64,000 bases of DNA from Alphaproteobacteria bacterium (GTDB lineage: Bacteria > Pseudomonadota > Alphaproteobacteria > Elsterales > Elsteraceae), in NCBI GenBank assembly GCA_013298565.1, contig JAAFIC010000001.1, positions 1 to 64,000 on the forward strand, read 5' to 3'. Position numbers and translations under genes: made by a program. Of this stretch, positions 50,545 to 62,131 are shown in pieces. Below the pieces are notes generated by a model, which saw only the letters and a program-made list of their open reading frames with translations, was not told the DNA's origin and searched no databases. How positions within the stretch are numbered: position 1 is the first letter of the stretch; each line of letters opens with the position of its first letter.

Positions 50545-50930
50545 CGGCACTCTTGCTGGATACGCACGCTTGGGTTTGGAGTTTGATGGAGTCGCACCGG
50601 CTACCGCCGTTGGCCGCTAAGGCGATTGAGACGGCGACGCAGGTTCTGGTTAGCCCCATCAGCTTTTTTGAAATTGCTCAGAAGGTGCGCGTTGGGAAGT
50701 GGCCCGAAATGGCGCCCTATGTGGCTCAACTGCCCGCGCTTCTGGCAGAGCAGGGAAGCTATGTTGCCAGTTTTACGCCTGAGATTGCCTTGCTTGCCGG
50801 AACCTTGGCTTGGGAACACCGTGATCCCTTCGACCGACTGTTAGCGGCAACGGCGCTTCAGTCTCAGATAGCGCTAGTTTCTGCGGATCGAGTTTTTGAT
50901 GGAATCGTCGCGCGCGTTTGGGAGGGTTAA
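50541..50930 (+). CDS. PIN-domain toxin (VapC-like)
   Basis: LLLDTHAWVWSLME...SPISFFEIAQKVRVGKW...EHRDPFDRLLAATALQSQIALVSADRVFD; overlaps the antitoxin stop. Confidence 0.93.
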   Translation: MTALLLDTHAWVWSLMESHRLPPLAAKAIETATQVLVSPISFFEIAQKVRVGKWPEMAPYVAQLPALLAEQGSYVASFTPEIALLAGTLAWEHRDPFDRLLAATALQSQIALVSADRVFDGIVARVWEG

Positions 50931-51571
50931 ACCAACGCCTGACCCATCGCCTCCAGCAATCGCTCCAGCGGTTGCGCGCCGATCACCGAGGCTTTGCGGT
51001 TGAAGATATAGACGGGCACGCCGTCGATCCCGCCTTTTTGTCCGGCCTCCATCATCCGGCGGGTATCCTCGATCCCAGCGTCGGAACTGAGGAACTCGGC
51101 GGCTTCGTCTTGCGGCAAACCGATGTCGGCGGCCAGGGCCGCGAGGGTGGCGGGGTTGCCCAAATCGGCCCCTTCCCGGAAAAACGCCGGATAGAGCCGC
51201 GCCGAGAGCGCAAGGCCGCGCCCTTTGGTGCCTGCCCAGGCCACCAACCGGTGCGCGTTCAGCGTGTTCGGCTGGTGGGTAATGGTCTCGAACTGCATCT
51301 CCAGCCCGTCCATCGCGCCGACGGAAGCCGCGCGCCCCCACACGCCTTGCGCGGCCTCGACCGAGCCGAACTTGGAGATAGCGTACTCCTCCCGCGCCAT
51401 GCCTTCGGGGGGCATATCCGGGTTCAACTCGAAGGGCCGCAGAGAGATGCGGACGGCTAAGGTGGGGTGTTCCTGGCGCAGATGGCTCAACGCCAGCTCC
51501 AGCCGATACCGCCCGATCCAACACCAGGGGCAGACGAAATCGGCGACGAAATCAATAATCAAACCATTCAT
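50927..51571 (-). CDS. DsbA-family (FrnE-like) oxidoreductase
   Basis: IDFVADFVCPWCWIGRYRLE; GVPVYIFNRKASVIGAQPLERLLEAM. Confidence 0.93.
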   Translation of the reverse strand: MNGLIIDFVADFVCPWCWIGRYRLELALSHLRQEHPTLAVRISLRPFELNPDMPPEGMAREEYAISKFGSVEAAQGVWGRAASVGAMDGLEMQFETITHQPNTLNAHRLVAWAGTKGRGLALSARLYPAFFREGADLGNPATLAALAADIGLPQDEAAEFLSSDAGIEDTRRMMEAGQKGGIDGVPVYIFNRKASVIGAQPLERLLEAMGQALV

Positions 51572-51580
51572 GATTTAAGG

Positions 51581-54500
51581 TTACTCCGCCGGACGGCCCG
51601 AGGGAACCCCTGGAGCCGATAGCATCGGCACTTGGGCGCGGGCGCGGCGGCGCAGGTCTTGGTTTGGGTCTTGCGCCTCGGCCTGTACCGGCTTGGCGCG
51701 GAACCACGCAGCGTAGAGCGCGGGCAGGAACAAGAGCGTGAGGAGGGTTGCCACGGTTAGCCCCCCCATGATCGCAACCGCCATCGGCCCCCAGAAGGCG
51801 CTGAAGGAGAGCGGCACCATTGCCAAAATCGCGGCGGCAGCCGTGAGGGCAATCGGGCGCGCCCGGCGCACAGTAGCGTCGATAATGGCATCCCACAGCA
51901 CGTGGCCGCCGCGCACGTCTTGTTCGATTTGATCGACCAGGATCACCGAGTTCCGCATAATCATCCCCGCCAGCGCAATCGTGCCGAGAGTGGCGACGAA
52001 GCCGAAGGGTTTGCCGGTGATAAGCAGCGCCGCCGTAACCCCAATCAGCCCTAGCGGGGCGGTGAGCAGCACGATAATCAGCCGTTGGAAGGACTGAAGC
52101 TGGATCATCAGCGTTGTAATCATAATCATCAGCATCACGGGCATCATGGCGTTGATCGAGTTTTGGCCCTTGGCGCTTTCCTCCACGACACCGCCGACAT
52201 CAATGCGGTAGCCGTCGGGCAGGGCGGCGCGGAGGGCGTTTAACTGCGGGTTGATTTGCGCGGTGACGACGGGGGCTTGCGTGCCATCCCAAATATCGGC
52301 GCGGACGTTAATCATCGTCTCGCGGTTGCGCCGCCACAGAATCGGCTCTTCTAGCTCGTATTTCACGGTAGCGATTTGCGCGAGGCTGATCGCGCCGCCT
52401 GTGCTGGTGCTGATATTGATGCCGTCTAGGTCGGTGAGCGACAGGCGCTCTGCCGGGATGGCGCGGGCGACGACGCTGATAAGCTCGGTCCCCTCGCGGA
52501 ACTGGGCGACGTTGAGGCCGGATAGCAGCGTGTAGAGCGTTGTCGAAAGATCCTGCGGGTTCACGCCCAAGGCGCGCGCCTTTTTATGATCGACTTCTAA
52601 GCGCACGGTTTTGGAAAGCTCGTTCCACTCCAGGTTCACGTTGGCGGTGTGCGGGTTGGCCCGCATGGTATCGCGAACCTGATAGGCGATTTCGCGGATT
52701 TGTGCCGGGTCGGCCCCAATCACGCGGAACTGGATGGGGAAGCCGACTGGCGGGCCGTTTTCCAACCGGGCAACGCGCAACAGCCCTTCTGGGAACTCGG
52801 TGGCGAAAGCGGTTTGCAGTTTCTCGAAAACCACGTCGCGCTCTTTCAGCCCCTTGGTCATGATAACGAACTGCCCGAAGTTGGACTGACGCAGTTCCGG
52901 GTTGAGCGGCAGATAGAAACGCGGTGTGCCTGCACCAACGTAGGAGGTGTAATAGGCGACGTTGGGATCGTCTTTCAGCAAGGCTTCCACCCGTTCCACG
53001 GTGGCCTTGGTCTGAGCAATCGCGCCGCCGCCGGGCAGGCGCACATCGACCATTAACTCTGGCCGGGAGGCGGAGGGGAAGAACTGCTGGGCAACCAGCC
53101 CGAAACCGGCAACAGAGGCAACGAAGATGGCAAGCGTTATCACCAGGACCGACTTGCGCCAGCGCACACAGAAGGTCACGGCAGCGCGCAAAGCGTGGTA
53201 GAACCGCGTGTCGTGCGGATCATGGCCACCGTGGGCGCGGTCCTTGAACTCAGGCAGCAGCTTATAGCCTAGGTACGGGGTGAAGAGCACCGCCACAACC
53301 CAGGATACGCCCAAGGCAATCGCCGTAACCCAGAAAATTGCGTTGGTATATTCAGCCACGGCGGATTTTGCGAAACCAACGGGCACAAACCCGGCTGCGG
53401 TCACAATCGTGCCGGTCAGCATGGGGAAAGCGGTGGAGGTGAAGGCGAAGGTGGCGGCTTTTACACGGTCATAGCCTTCTTCCAGCTTCAGCATCATCAT
53501 TTCAACGGCGATAATGGCGTCATCAACCAGCAAGCCGAGGGCGATAATCAGCGCGCCCAACGAAATGCGGTGCAGGTTGATCCCCACCATCGACATGATG
53601 AGAAAGGTAATCGCCAGCACCAACGGCACCGAGAGCGCCACCACGATCCCTGTGCGGAACCCAAGGCTGATAAAGCTAACCGCCAGCACAATGGCCAAGG
53701 CTTCGCCCAAAGAAACAACGAACTCGGAAATCGAGGCCTCCACCACCTTCGGCTGGGCCGCGACTTGGCTCACGTCGATTCCAACCGGAAGCTGGGACTT
53801 AATCCGTTGCATCATCGTATCGACCTCGCGGCCCATATCAATAATGTTCCCCCCCGGCTCCATCGACAGACCAAGGCCGACGACCGGCGTGCCGTTGAAG
53901 CGCATCTGGAAGGTCATCGGGTCTTCATACCCCCGGCTGACCTCGGCAATATCGCCCAAAACCTGCACCCGCCCATTGGCGACGATCGGCACGTTGCGAA
54001 CGTCTTCCAGGGTTAGAAAACCGTTATCAACCCGCAACGAAATACGCTCTTTTGCGGTTTCGATGAAGGCGGCGGGGGCAACGGCGGCTTGGCGCTGGAG
54101 CGCGTCGAAAATCTGGTTTGGGCTGATGCCCAAAGTGGCGAGCTTGGTGTGGGAGAATTCCACGAAGATTTTTTCGTCTTGGGTGCCGTAAAGCTCGATC
54201 TTGCCCACAACTTTAATCGTTAGAAGCTGCTGGCGCACCTCTTCGGCATAATGTTTTAACTCGGCTTGGCTGAAGCCATCCCCCGAGAAGGCATAAATAA
54301 TCCCGAAAGTATCACCGAACTCATCGTTTACGTACGGGCCTTGCACGCCCGTGGGGAGCGTGCGTTGAACATCGCCGAGCTTTTTGCGGAGCTGATAGAA
54401 CAGGCTCGGGACTTCTTTCGGCGGCGTATAATCGGCGAACGTCAGTTTAATCAGCGTTTCACCGGGCTTCGAGTAGCTGGCGGTATTGTCGAAAAACGCC

Positions 54501-54733
54501 AGCTCTTGAAGTTTCTTTTCGAGCTTATCGGTGACTTGCAGTTCCATTTCGCGGGCGGTGGCCCCTGGCCAGTAAGCCTGTATAACCACGGTCTTAATCG
54601 TGAAATCCGGGTCTTCCTGCCGCCCCAACCCTAGATAGGCTAGGACACCGGCCACGCTGAGGATCAGCATGAAGAAGACGATCAGCGTCTGGTGGCGCAG
54701 CGCCCAGGCCGAGAGATTGACCTTATCGCTCAT
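51581..54733 (-). CDS. RND-family efflux permease
   Basis: 1050-aa ORF with HAE1/AcrB-like motifs (LGRQEDPDFTIKTVVIQAYWPGATAREMELQVTDKLEKKLQE; GLLVDDAIIAVEMMMLKLEEG). Confidence 0.96.
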   Translation of the reverse strand: MSDKVNLSAWALRHQTLIVFFMLILSVAGVLAYLGLGRQEDPDFTIKTVVIQAYWPGATAREMELQVTDKLEKKLQELAFFDNTASYSKPGETLIKLTFADYTPPKEVPSLFYQLRKKLGDVQRTLPTGVQGPYVNDEFGDTFGIIYAFSGDGFSQAELKHYAEEVRQQLLTIKVVGKIELYGTQDEKIFVEFSHTKLATLGISPNQIFDALQRQAAVAPAAFIETAKERISLRVDNGFLTLEDVRNVPIVANGRVQVLGDIAEVSRGYEDPMTFQMRFNGTPVVGLGLSMEPGGNIIDMGREVDTMMQRIKSQLPVGIDVSQVAAQPKVVEASISEFVVSLGEALAIVLAVSFISLGFRTGIVVALSVPLVLAITFLIMSMVGINLHRISLGALIIALGLLVDDAIIAVEMMMLKLEEGYDRVKAATFAFTSTAFPMLTGTIVTAAGFVPVGFAKSAVAEYTNAIFWVTAIALGVSWVVAVLFTPYLGYKLLPEFKDRAHGGHDPHDTRFYHALRAAVTFCVRWRKSVLVITLAIFVASVAGFGLVAQQFFPSASRPELMVDVRLPGGGAIAQTKATVERVEALLKDDPNVAYYTSYVGAGTPRFYLPLNPELRQSNFGQFVIMTKGLKERDVVFEKLQTAFATEFPEGLLRVARLENGPPVGFPIQFRVIGADPAQIREIAYQVRDTMRANPHTANVNLEWNELSKTVRLEVDHKKARALGVNPQDLSTTLYTLLSGLNVAQFREGTELISVVARAIPAERLSLTDLDGINISTSTGGAISLAQIATVKYELEEPILWRRNRETMINVRADIWDGTQAPVVTAQINPQLNALRAALPDGYRIDVGGVVEESAKGQNSINAMMPVMLMIMITTLMIQLQSFQRLIIVLLTAPLGLIGVTAALLITGKPFGFVATLGTIALAGMIMRNSVILVDQIEQDVRGGHVLWDAIIDATVRRARPIALTAAAAILAMVPLSFSAFWGPMAVAIMGGLTVATLLTLLFLPALYAAWFRAKPVQAEAQDPNQDLRRRARAQVPMLSAPGVPSGRPAE

Positions 54734-54734
54734 C

Positions 54735-55853
54735 TTACTCGCCTTTCACCGGAGCCGCGCCGAGGATACGGACCTTGATGCCGGGATCAATGCGGTGAAC
54801 GCCCGCCGTTACCACAAGATCGCCGGACTGAACGCCGCCGGAGAGCAGCACCGCGTCTTGATGGTAGGCGGCAACCGTGACGGGCTTTAGGGTTACGGAA
54901 CCCTTGGCGGCATCTACCACCCACACGGCAGGCTTATCACCCTGCTGGAACACGGAGGACAGCGGCAGGGAGGCAACGGGGGTCGTGTCGCCTTTCGCCA
55001 GCATCAAGGTGGCCGTCATGCCCATTTTTGCGGTCTGCGGTTGGTCGAGTAAGGTATATTTGGCAAGATAAGTGCGGGTTTGCGGGTCGGCACTGGCGGC
55101 AAGCTCCCGCAGGCGCACGCGGTAGGTTTTGTTAGGCTCTGACCAGAGCGTGACGCGCGCATCGCTCCCCGCCCGCGCATCGGCCAGCCGATTTTCCGGC
55201 ACTGGCACCGACACTTCCAACTCTTCATCGCGAGCAACGCGCACCACGGCTTGTCCGGCGGCGATCACTTGGCCGGGTTCTGCCAGAACGGCGGTTATAA
55301 TGCCGCCCGTATCGGCAGTGAGTGTGGTGTAATTCATTTGGCGCTCGGCAATCGCCACTTGGCTACGCGCGCCGATGAGGGTTTGTTGCGCCACACTGGC
55401 CGCTGCTGCGCGCTGGTCGTAAGTGGCTTGCGTGAAGACCATGCTGGTTTTAAGCGCCTCATAGCGCTTCAAATCGGCCTGGAGACGCTTCAAATCGGCT
55501 TCGGCAGAGGCCACCTGAGCTTGCGCGCGGCGCAGTTGCAGGACGAAATCTTCAGCTTCCAGCTTTCCAATCAGCAGACCGGGCGTTACCCGCGTCCCAA
55601 TATCGACCGGACGGGCCGAGAGTTTGCCGGCCACTTGGAAAGCCAAGGGTGTTTCCAGCCGAGGGGCGAGGGTCCCTGCCAGCTTTAAGGTCTCGCGCCC
55701 AGCCTCGAACGTCACGGTTTGCACGCGAACCGGGCGAACCTCTTCCACGTGCGCCTTTTTCTCGTTGGAGCAGGCGGCGAGCAGCGGCAGCATCAGCAGA
55801 ACCCCCGTCAGCAGGCGGGCAGTGCGAGAGGGGGAGAGCGCAGGACGCACCAT
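54735..55853 (-). CDS. RND efflux periplasmic adaptor subunit
   Basis: Lipoprotein signal (LLAAC); GTLAPRLETPLAFQVAGKLSARPVDIGTRVTPGLLIGKLEAEDF. Confidence 0.94.
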   Translation of the reverse strand: MVRPALSPSRTARLLTGVLLMLPLLAACSNEKKAHVEEVRPVRVQTVTFEAGRETLKLAGTLAPRLETPLAFQVAGKLSARPVDIGTRVTPGLLIGKLEAEDFVLQLRRAQAQVASAEADLKRLQADLKRYEALKTSMVFTQATYDQRAAAASVAQQTLIGARSQVAIAERQMNYTTLTADTGGIITAVLAEPGQVIAAGQAVVRVARDEELEVSVPVPENRLADARAGSDARVTLWSEPNKTYRVRLRELAASADPQTRTYLAKYTLLDQPQTAKMGMTATLMLAKGDTTPVASLPLSSVFQQGDKPAVWVVDAAKGSVTLKPVTVAAYHQDAVLLSGGVQSGDLVVTAGVHRIDPGIKVRILGAAPVKGE

Positions 55854-55931
55854 CGGCGGAACCTTTCTTGACAAACAATCGTAGGAAGGGACGATATTCA
55901 AAAGCTGAAGAGTACCGCTGATCTTGCCCTT

Positions 55932-55951
55932 AGTGTAATGGTGATTACACT
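55932..55951. promoter_or_regulatory. Inverted repeat agtgtaat-ggtg-attacact, candidate TetR operator
   Basis: 8-bp perfect arms in the divergent intergenic region between the RND adaptor and TetR genes. Confidence 0.6.
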
Positions 55952-56013
55952 TAAGGTCAAGCCAGTCCTAACAAGCAGGGCGCCTTGGCTCTAAATGGGG
56001 TTCGGACAAGAAG

Positions 56014-56742
56014 ATGGGAACGACGGAATGCCCAATTGGCAAAGCGTTTTCGGCACTAAAAGGCCTGGCACACTCTAAGCCATCGCGGCGCGAAGCGCGG
56101 CGCGATGCTATTATGACGGCAGCAACGCAGCTTTTTGTCGAAAAGGGCTATGGGGCCACCAGCCTGAACGATGTGGTTCGCCTCTCCGGCGGCTCGCTCT
56201 CCACGCTCTACGATATGTTCGGCAGTAAGGCGGGGCTGTTTCGCGCCATCGTTACTCAGCGCTGCGAGATGATGACGGGAACCTTTGAAGATCCCGACAT
56301 CTACAGCCGCCCGATTGCCGAAGCTTTGAGCGACCTTGGAATGCGCTGTATGTCTGTTCTAACATCAGACAATACCGTAGCAGTAATGCGGTCGGTGAGT
56401 TCCGAAGCCCTACAATTCCCGGAACTCGCTCAGGTTTTCTACGAGGCGGGGCCGCTTCGGGGGCGGGCACGGGTGGCAGGCTATTTGGAAGAACAGGCGC
56501 GACGCGGCATTCTAACGCTCGATAGCGCCGAAGAAGCCGCGATGGATTTTTGCCAGTTGATTATCCGCGATGCCCAAATGAATGCCATGATGGGCCTGCC
56601 GTATCCGAAGACGCCAGACGCTATTCAGCGTCACGTAAACCGCGCGGTTGGATGCTTCCTGCGCGCTTACGGCACTGCGGTTCAAACGCAGGCCGCCCCT
56701 GCGTTGCCAGGACTGCTGCCGCGTATGGCGACAGGGCGTTGA
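56014..56742 (+). CDS. TetR/AcrR-family transcriptional regulator
   Basis: RREARRDAIMTAATQLFVEKGYGATSLNDVVRLSGGSLSTLYDMFGSKAGLFRAIV. Confidence 0.94.
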   Translation: MGTTECPIGKAFSALKGLAHSKPSRREARRDAIMTAATQLFVEKGYGATSLNDVVRLSGGSLSTLYDMFGSKAGLFRAIVTQRCEMMTGTFEDPDIYSRPIAEALSDLGMRCMSVLTSDNTVAVMRSVSSEALQFPELAQVFYEAGPLRGRARVAGYLEEQARRGILTLDSAEEAAMDFCQLIIRDAQMNAMMGLPYPKTPDAIQRHVNRAVGCFLRAYGTAVQTQAAPALPGLLPRMATGR

Positions 56743-57041
56743 GGCGAATAAAGGCTATTTTCCCGAGGCTTAGGGCCGAAATCTGGGGGTGCCGTAGGGC
56801 CGGGGCGACGGAGATTCCTGCCAGCCCTGTTGCTTTTCTCAGCTATGGCGCGTTGCATCGTTAAAAACGGTGTGTTAAGGAGACGCCGCTTGCGCGGTAA
56901 TAATGTTTTCGCGCAGGCTTTGCGTCCTGTTCAAGCCTGACCCTGTTGGGCAGAGCGGAAACGCAAAAATCCTGTCCAGATTCCGGTTAGAGAGCGGCAC
57001 CCGCCAGCGCTCGCCGGGCCGATTAGAGAGGACAAGCCGGG

Positions 57042-57593
57042 GTGGCGACAGAGCAGACGGGCGTTGCCGGGCGGTATGCCGTAGCCTTGTACGATTTGGC
57101 GGACGCGCAAAGCGCGCTCGACGCCGTGGCGAGAGATTTGCGTGACCTGCGCGCGCTTCTAACCGAGTCGGCTGACTTGCGTTTGCTCACGGTCAGCGCG
57201 GTTTTAAGCCGCGCAGATCAAGCAAAAGCGATTGCCGCTGTGTTGGAGAAGGCTGGGGCGAATGATTTGGTGCGCCGCTTCGTTGGCGTGGTGGCGGATA
57301 ACCGCCGCCTGTCGGCCTTGCCACAGATCATTGCTGCGTTCCTAGCCCGCTTGGCCGATAAACGGGGTGAAGTGACAGCGGAAGTAACCGCTGCGGTCCC
57401 CCTCACCGAGTCGCAGATTGATCAGATCAAAACGTCGCTTTCGGGCACGTATGGGTCGAAAATTCTTGTCGATGTCAAAGTCGAGCCGTCGCTCATCGGC
57501 GGTCTCATCGTCAAGATCGGCTCTAAGCTGATTGATCATTCGCTGAAGACCAAATTGATGCGCTTGCAGCTCGCCATGAAGGGAGTTGGTTAA
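57042..57593 (+). CDS. atpH: F1 ATP synthase delta subunit (GTG start)
   Basis: [39 protein letters not shown]. Confidence 0.95.
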   Translation: MATEQTGVAGRYAVALYDLADAQSALDAVARDLRDLRALLTESADLRLLTVSAVLSRADQAKAIAAVLEKAGANDLVRRFVGVVADNRRLSALPQIIAAFLARLADKRGEVTAEVTAAVPLTESQIDQIKTSLSGTYGSKILVDVKVEPSLIGGLIVKIGSKLIDHSLKTKLMRLQLAMKGVG

Positions 57594-59122
57594 TGGATAT
57601 CCGTGCCGCCGAAGTTTCGGCCATTCTGAAAGAACAAATCGCTAATTTCGGGACAAGCGCCGAAGTTGCAGAAGTGGGTAAGGTTCTGTCCATTGGGGAT
57701 GGTATCGCCCGCGTCTACGGCCTCGACAATGTTCAGGCTGGCGAGTTGGTCGAGTTCCCGAACGGGTCGCGCGGTATGGCGCTGAACCTTGAAACCGATA
57801 ATGTCGGGATCGTGCTTTTCGGGGAAGACCGGGGCATTCAGGAAGGCGATATTGTTAAGCGCACCGGCACTATCGTTGACGTTCCCGTCGGCAAGGGTCT
57901 GCTGGGCCGCGTGGTCGATGGTCTTGGCAATCCGATCGACGGCAAAGGCCCGTTGACGGATGTGAACCGCACGCGCGTGGAAGTGAAGGCCCCCGGCATC
58001 ATTCCGCGTAAATCGGTGCATGAGCCGATGCAAACCGGCCTGAAAGCTATCGACAGCTTGGTTCCGATTGGGCGCGGTCAACGCGAACTCATCATCGGCG
58101 ACCGCCAGACCGGCAAGACCGCCGTTGCTATCGACACGATCCTCAATCAAAAGAAGATCAACGAGGGTACGGACGAGTCGAAGAAGCTCTATTGCATTTA
58201 CGTCGCTATCGGGCAAAAGCGCTCGACCGTGGCGCAGATTGTGAAGACGCTGCAAGATTACGGCGCGATGGATTACACCATTGTCGTGGCTGCAACTGCG
58301 TCGGAAGCAGCTCCGCTGCAATTCATCGCCCCCTACGTTGGGTGCGCGATGGGTGAATTCTTCCGCGATAACGGGATGCACGCGCTCATCATTTATGATG
58401 ATTTGTCGAAGCAAGCGGTTGCTTACCGTCAAATGTCGCTGCTGCTGCGCCGCCCGCCGGGCCGCGAAGCCTACCCTGGCGACGTGTTCTATCTGCACAG
58501 CCGTTTACTAGAACGCGCCGCGAAGATGAACGAAGCTGCCGGCTTAGGCTCGCTCACGGCGCTTCCGGTTATCGAAACCCAAGCGGGGGACGTGTCGGCT
58601 TACATTCCGACCAACGTGATTTCGATTACCGACGGTCAGATTTTCCTCGAAACCGAACTCTTCTACAAGGGTATCCGGCCTGCCATCAACGTCGGCCTGT
58701 CGGTCAGCCGTGTCGGCTCTGCCGCGCAGATCAAGGCGATGAAGCAGGTTGCTGGTAAGATTAAGATGGAATTGGCGCAGTACCGCGAAATGGCGGCCTT
58801 TGCACAGTTTGCGTCCGATCTCGATCCCGCAACGCAACGCCTGCTGGCGCGCGGCGCGCGCTTGACCGAGCTTCTGAAGCAGCCGCAGTTCCAGCCGATG
58901 CCGGTGGAAGAGCAAGTTGCCTCGATTTTTGCGGGTGTGCGCGGCTATCTCGATAAGGTCGCCACGGGCGATGTGACGCGCTTTGAGAAGAAGTTCCGTG
59001 AGGAACTGAAAGCCAAGGCCCCGGAATTGTTGGATTCGATCCGCAATACTCGGGAAGTCACCAAGGAAACCGAAGAAAAGCTGTCGGCCTTCTTGGATCA
59101 ATTCGCCAAGAGCTTCGCGTAA
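57593..59122 (+). CDS. atpA: F1 ATP synthase alpha subunit
   Basis: [68 protein letters not shown]. Confidence 0.98.
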   Translation: MDIRAAEVSAILKEQIANFGTSAEVAEVGKVLSIGDGIARVYGLDNVQAGELVEFPNGSRGMALNLETDNVGIVLFGEDRGIQEGDIVKRTGTIVDVPVGKGLLGRVVDGLGNPIDGKGPLTDVNRTRVEVKAPGIIPRKSVHEPMQTGLKAIDSLVPIGRGQRELIIGDRQTGKTAVAIDTILNQKKINEGTDESKKLYCIYVAIGQKRSTVAQIVKTLQDYGAMDYTIVVAATASEAAPLQFIAPYVGCAMGEFFRDNGMHALIIYDDLSKQAVAYRQMSLLLRRPPGREAYPGDVFYLHSRLLERAAKMNEAAGLGSLTALPVIETQAGDVSAYIPTNVISITDGQIFLETELFYKGIRPAINVGLSVSRVGSAAQIKAMKQVAGKIKMELAQYREMAAFAQFASDLDPATQRLLARGARLTELLKQPQFQPMPVEEQVASIFAGVRGYLDKVATGDVTRFEKKFREELKAKAPELLDSIRNTREVTKETEEKLSAFLDQFAKSFA

Positions 59123-59155
59123 CCTGGAGAAGCCTGACGGGAGAGCGAGAGCGCC

Positions 59156-60037
59156 ATGGCCAGTTTGAAGGACTTGCGGCTACGCATCCGTAGCGTCAAG
59201 TCAACCCAAAAGATCACTTCGGCGATGAAAATGGTCGCGGCGGCAAAGCTCCGCCGCGCCCAGGAACAAGCCGAAGCCGCCCGCCCCTATGCCGAGCGCA
59301 TGGCGCGGATGATTGCTACCCTCGGTGCGGGCGTCTCCAGCGATGCCCCGGCCTTGTTGACCGGCACCGGCTCCGACAAGGTTCAACTGGTGATCGTCGC
59401 GACAGCGGATCGCGGGCTGTGCGGGGCGTTCAACTCCTCGATCATCCGCGATGCACGTCTGATGATCCGGGGCCTCCAGGCGTCGGGCAAGATCGTGAAG
59501 CTCTACTGCGTGGGCCGTAAGGGCCGCGATGGGCTGCGGAAAGAGTTCGGCGATATTATCGTTGAGCAGATGGAGCTGGCGGGCAAGAAGAAGCTGAGCT
59601 TCGCCGATGCCAATATGGTCGCTCAAAAGGTGATTGCCCTGTTCGATACGCGGCAGATCGACAGCGCCCATATTATTTACGCGCGCTTCCGGTCGGCCAT
59701 CGCCCAGACCGTTACCCGTCAGCAACTCATTCCCGTTCCCCTTCCCGCGCTTGACGCAGGCAAGGCGAGCGGCGGGGCTTCGGCCTTATACGAGTATGAG
59801 CCGGACGAAGACGCCATTCTGGCAGCCCTGCTGCCGCGCAATCTTTCAGTGCAGATCTACAAGGCTCTGCTTGAAAATAGCGCGTCCGAACATGGCGCAC
59901 GGATGACCGCGATGGACAATGCAACCCGCAACGCGGGCGATATGATCAATCGGCTAACGCTAACCTACAACCGTTCGCGCCAAGCGCAAATCACCAAGGA
60001 GTTGATCGAAATCATCTCCGGGGCGGAAGCGGTCTAA
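59156..60037 (+). CDS. atpG: F1 ATP synthase gamma subunit
   Basis: [51 protein letters not shown]. Confidence 0.98.
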   Translation: MASLKDLRLRIRSVKSTQKITSAMKMVAAAKLRRAQEQAEAARPYAERMARMIATLGAGVSSDAPALLTGTGSDKVQLVIVATADRGLCGAFNSSIIRDARLMIRGLQASGKIVKLYCVGRKGRDGLRKEFGDIIVEQMELAGKKKLSFADANMVAQKVIALFDTRQIDSAHIIYARFRSAIAQTVTRQQLIPVPLPALDAGKASGGASALYEYEPDEDAILAALLPRNLSVQIYKALLENSASEHGARMTAMDNATRNAGDMINRLTLTYNRSRQAQITKELIEIISGAEAV

Positions 60038-60058
60038 TTAGTCTAGTCGGTCCAGTAG

Positions 60059-61507
<1,449 letters not shown>

Positions 61508-61520
61508 GCAAGACGTTGAT

Positions 61521-61550
61521 GGGGGCGACTTTCGGGTCGCTCCCCGTTTT
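61521..61550 (+). terminator. Terminator-like hairpin between atpD and atpC (possible attenuator)
   Basis: gggggcgac-tttcggg-tcgctccccgtttt. Confidence 0.5.
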
Positions 61551-61570
61551 GATGACCAATACTTAAGGAA

Positions 61571-61951
61571 ATGCACAGCATGGCCGGAAAAATCACCTTT
61601 GAACTCGTCTCGCCGGAACGCCTTGTGCTGTCCAAGTCAGTCGATATGGTGATCATGCCTGGCTCCGAAGGCGAGTTCGGCGTGTTGGTCGGTCATGCAC
61701 CGATCCTGGCAACGCTCGATCCTGGGGTGGTCGCCGTGCATGACGGCGGCCAAATCATTGATCGTATTTTCGTAGCGGGCGGCTTTGCCGAGGTAACGGC
61801 AGAGCGTTGCGTGGTGCTGGCCGAAGACGCAACCCCGGTGAAGAATATTGATGTGGTGGCCGCCGCCTCGGCGCTGCGCGAAGCCGAAGCCGGCACCGAT
61901 CAAGCAGCCCTGAAGCTGGCACGGGCGCGGGTAGCGGCAACGCAACGCTAA
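61571..61951 (+). CDS. atpC: F1 ATP synthase epsilon subunit
   Basis: ITFELVSPERLVLSKSVDMVIMPGSEGEFGVLVGHAPILATLDPG. Confidence 0.96.
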   Translation: MHSMAGKITFELVSPERLVLSKSVDMVIMPGSEGEFGVLVGHAPILATLDPGVVAVHDGGQIIDRIFVAGGFAEVTAERCVVLAEDATPVKNIDVVAAASALREAEAGTDQAALKLARARVAATQR

Positions 61952-62131
61952 GGATAAGCCTAAGCCTTAGACTGAACGCAGCGGCTTGCCTTCGGGTGGG
62001 CCGTTTTGCTTTTAGGCTAAAGCTCGAATCTTATTAAGGTTCTCCCCATAAAACCGTCACGGGAGCATCACGCGCCTGTCGCAGTTTGCGCGCAGACTGC
62101 GCCCCTCAACAAATTTTATGAGGGTGAGATA

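Noticed and set aside
57590-58498. 302-aa minus-strand ORF antisense to atpA
   Set aside because: Same reason: mirror-frame artefact over an unquestionable CDS.
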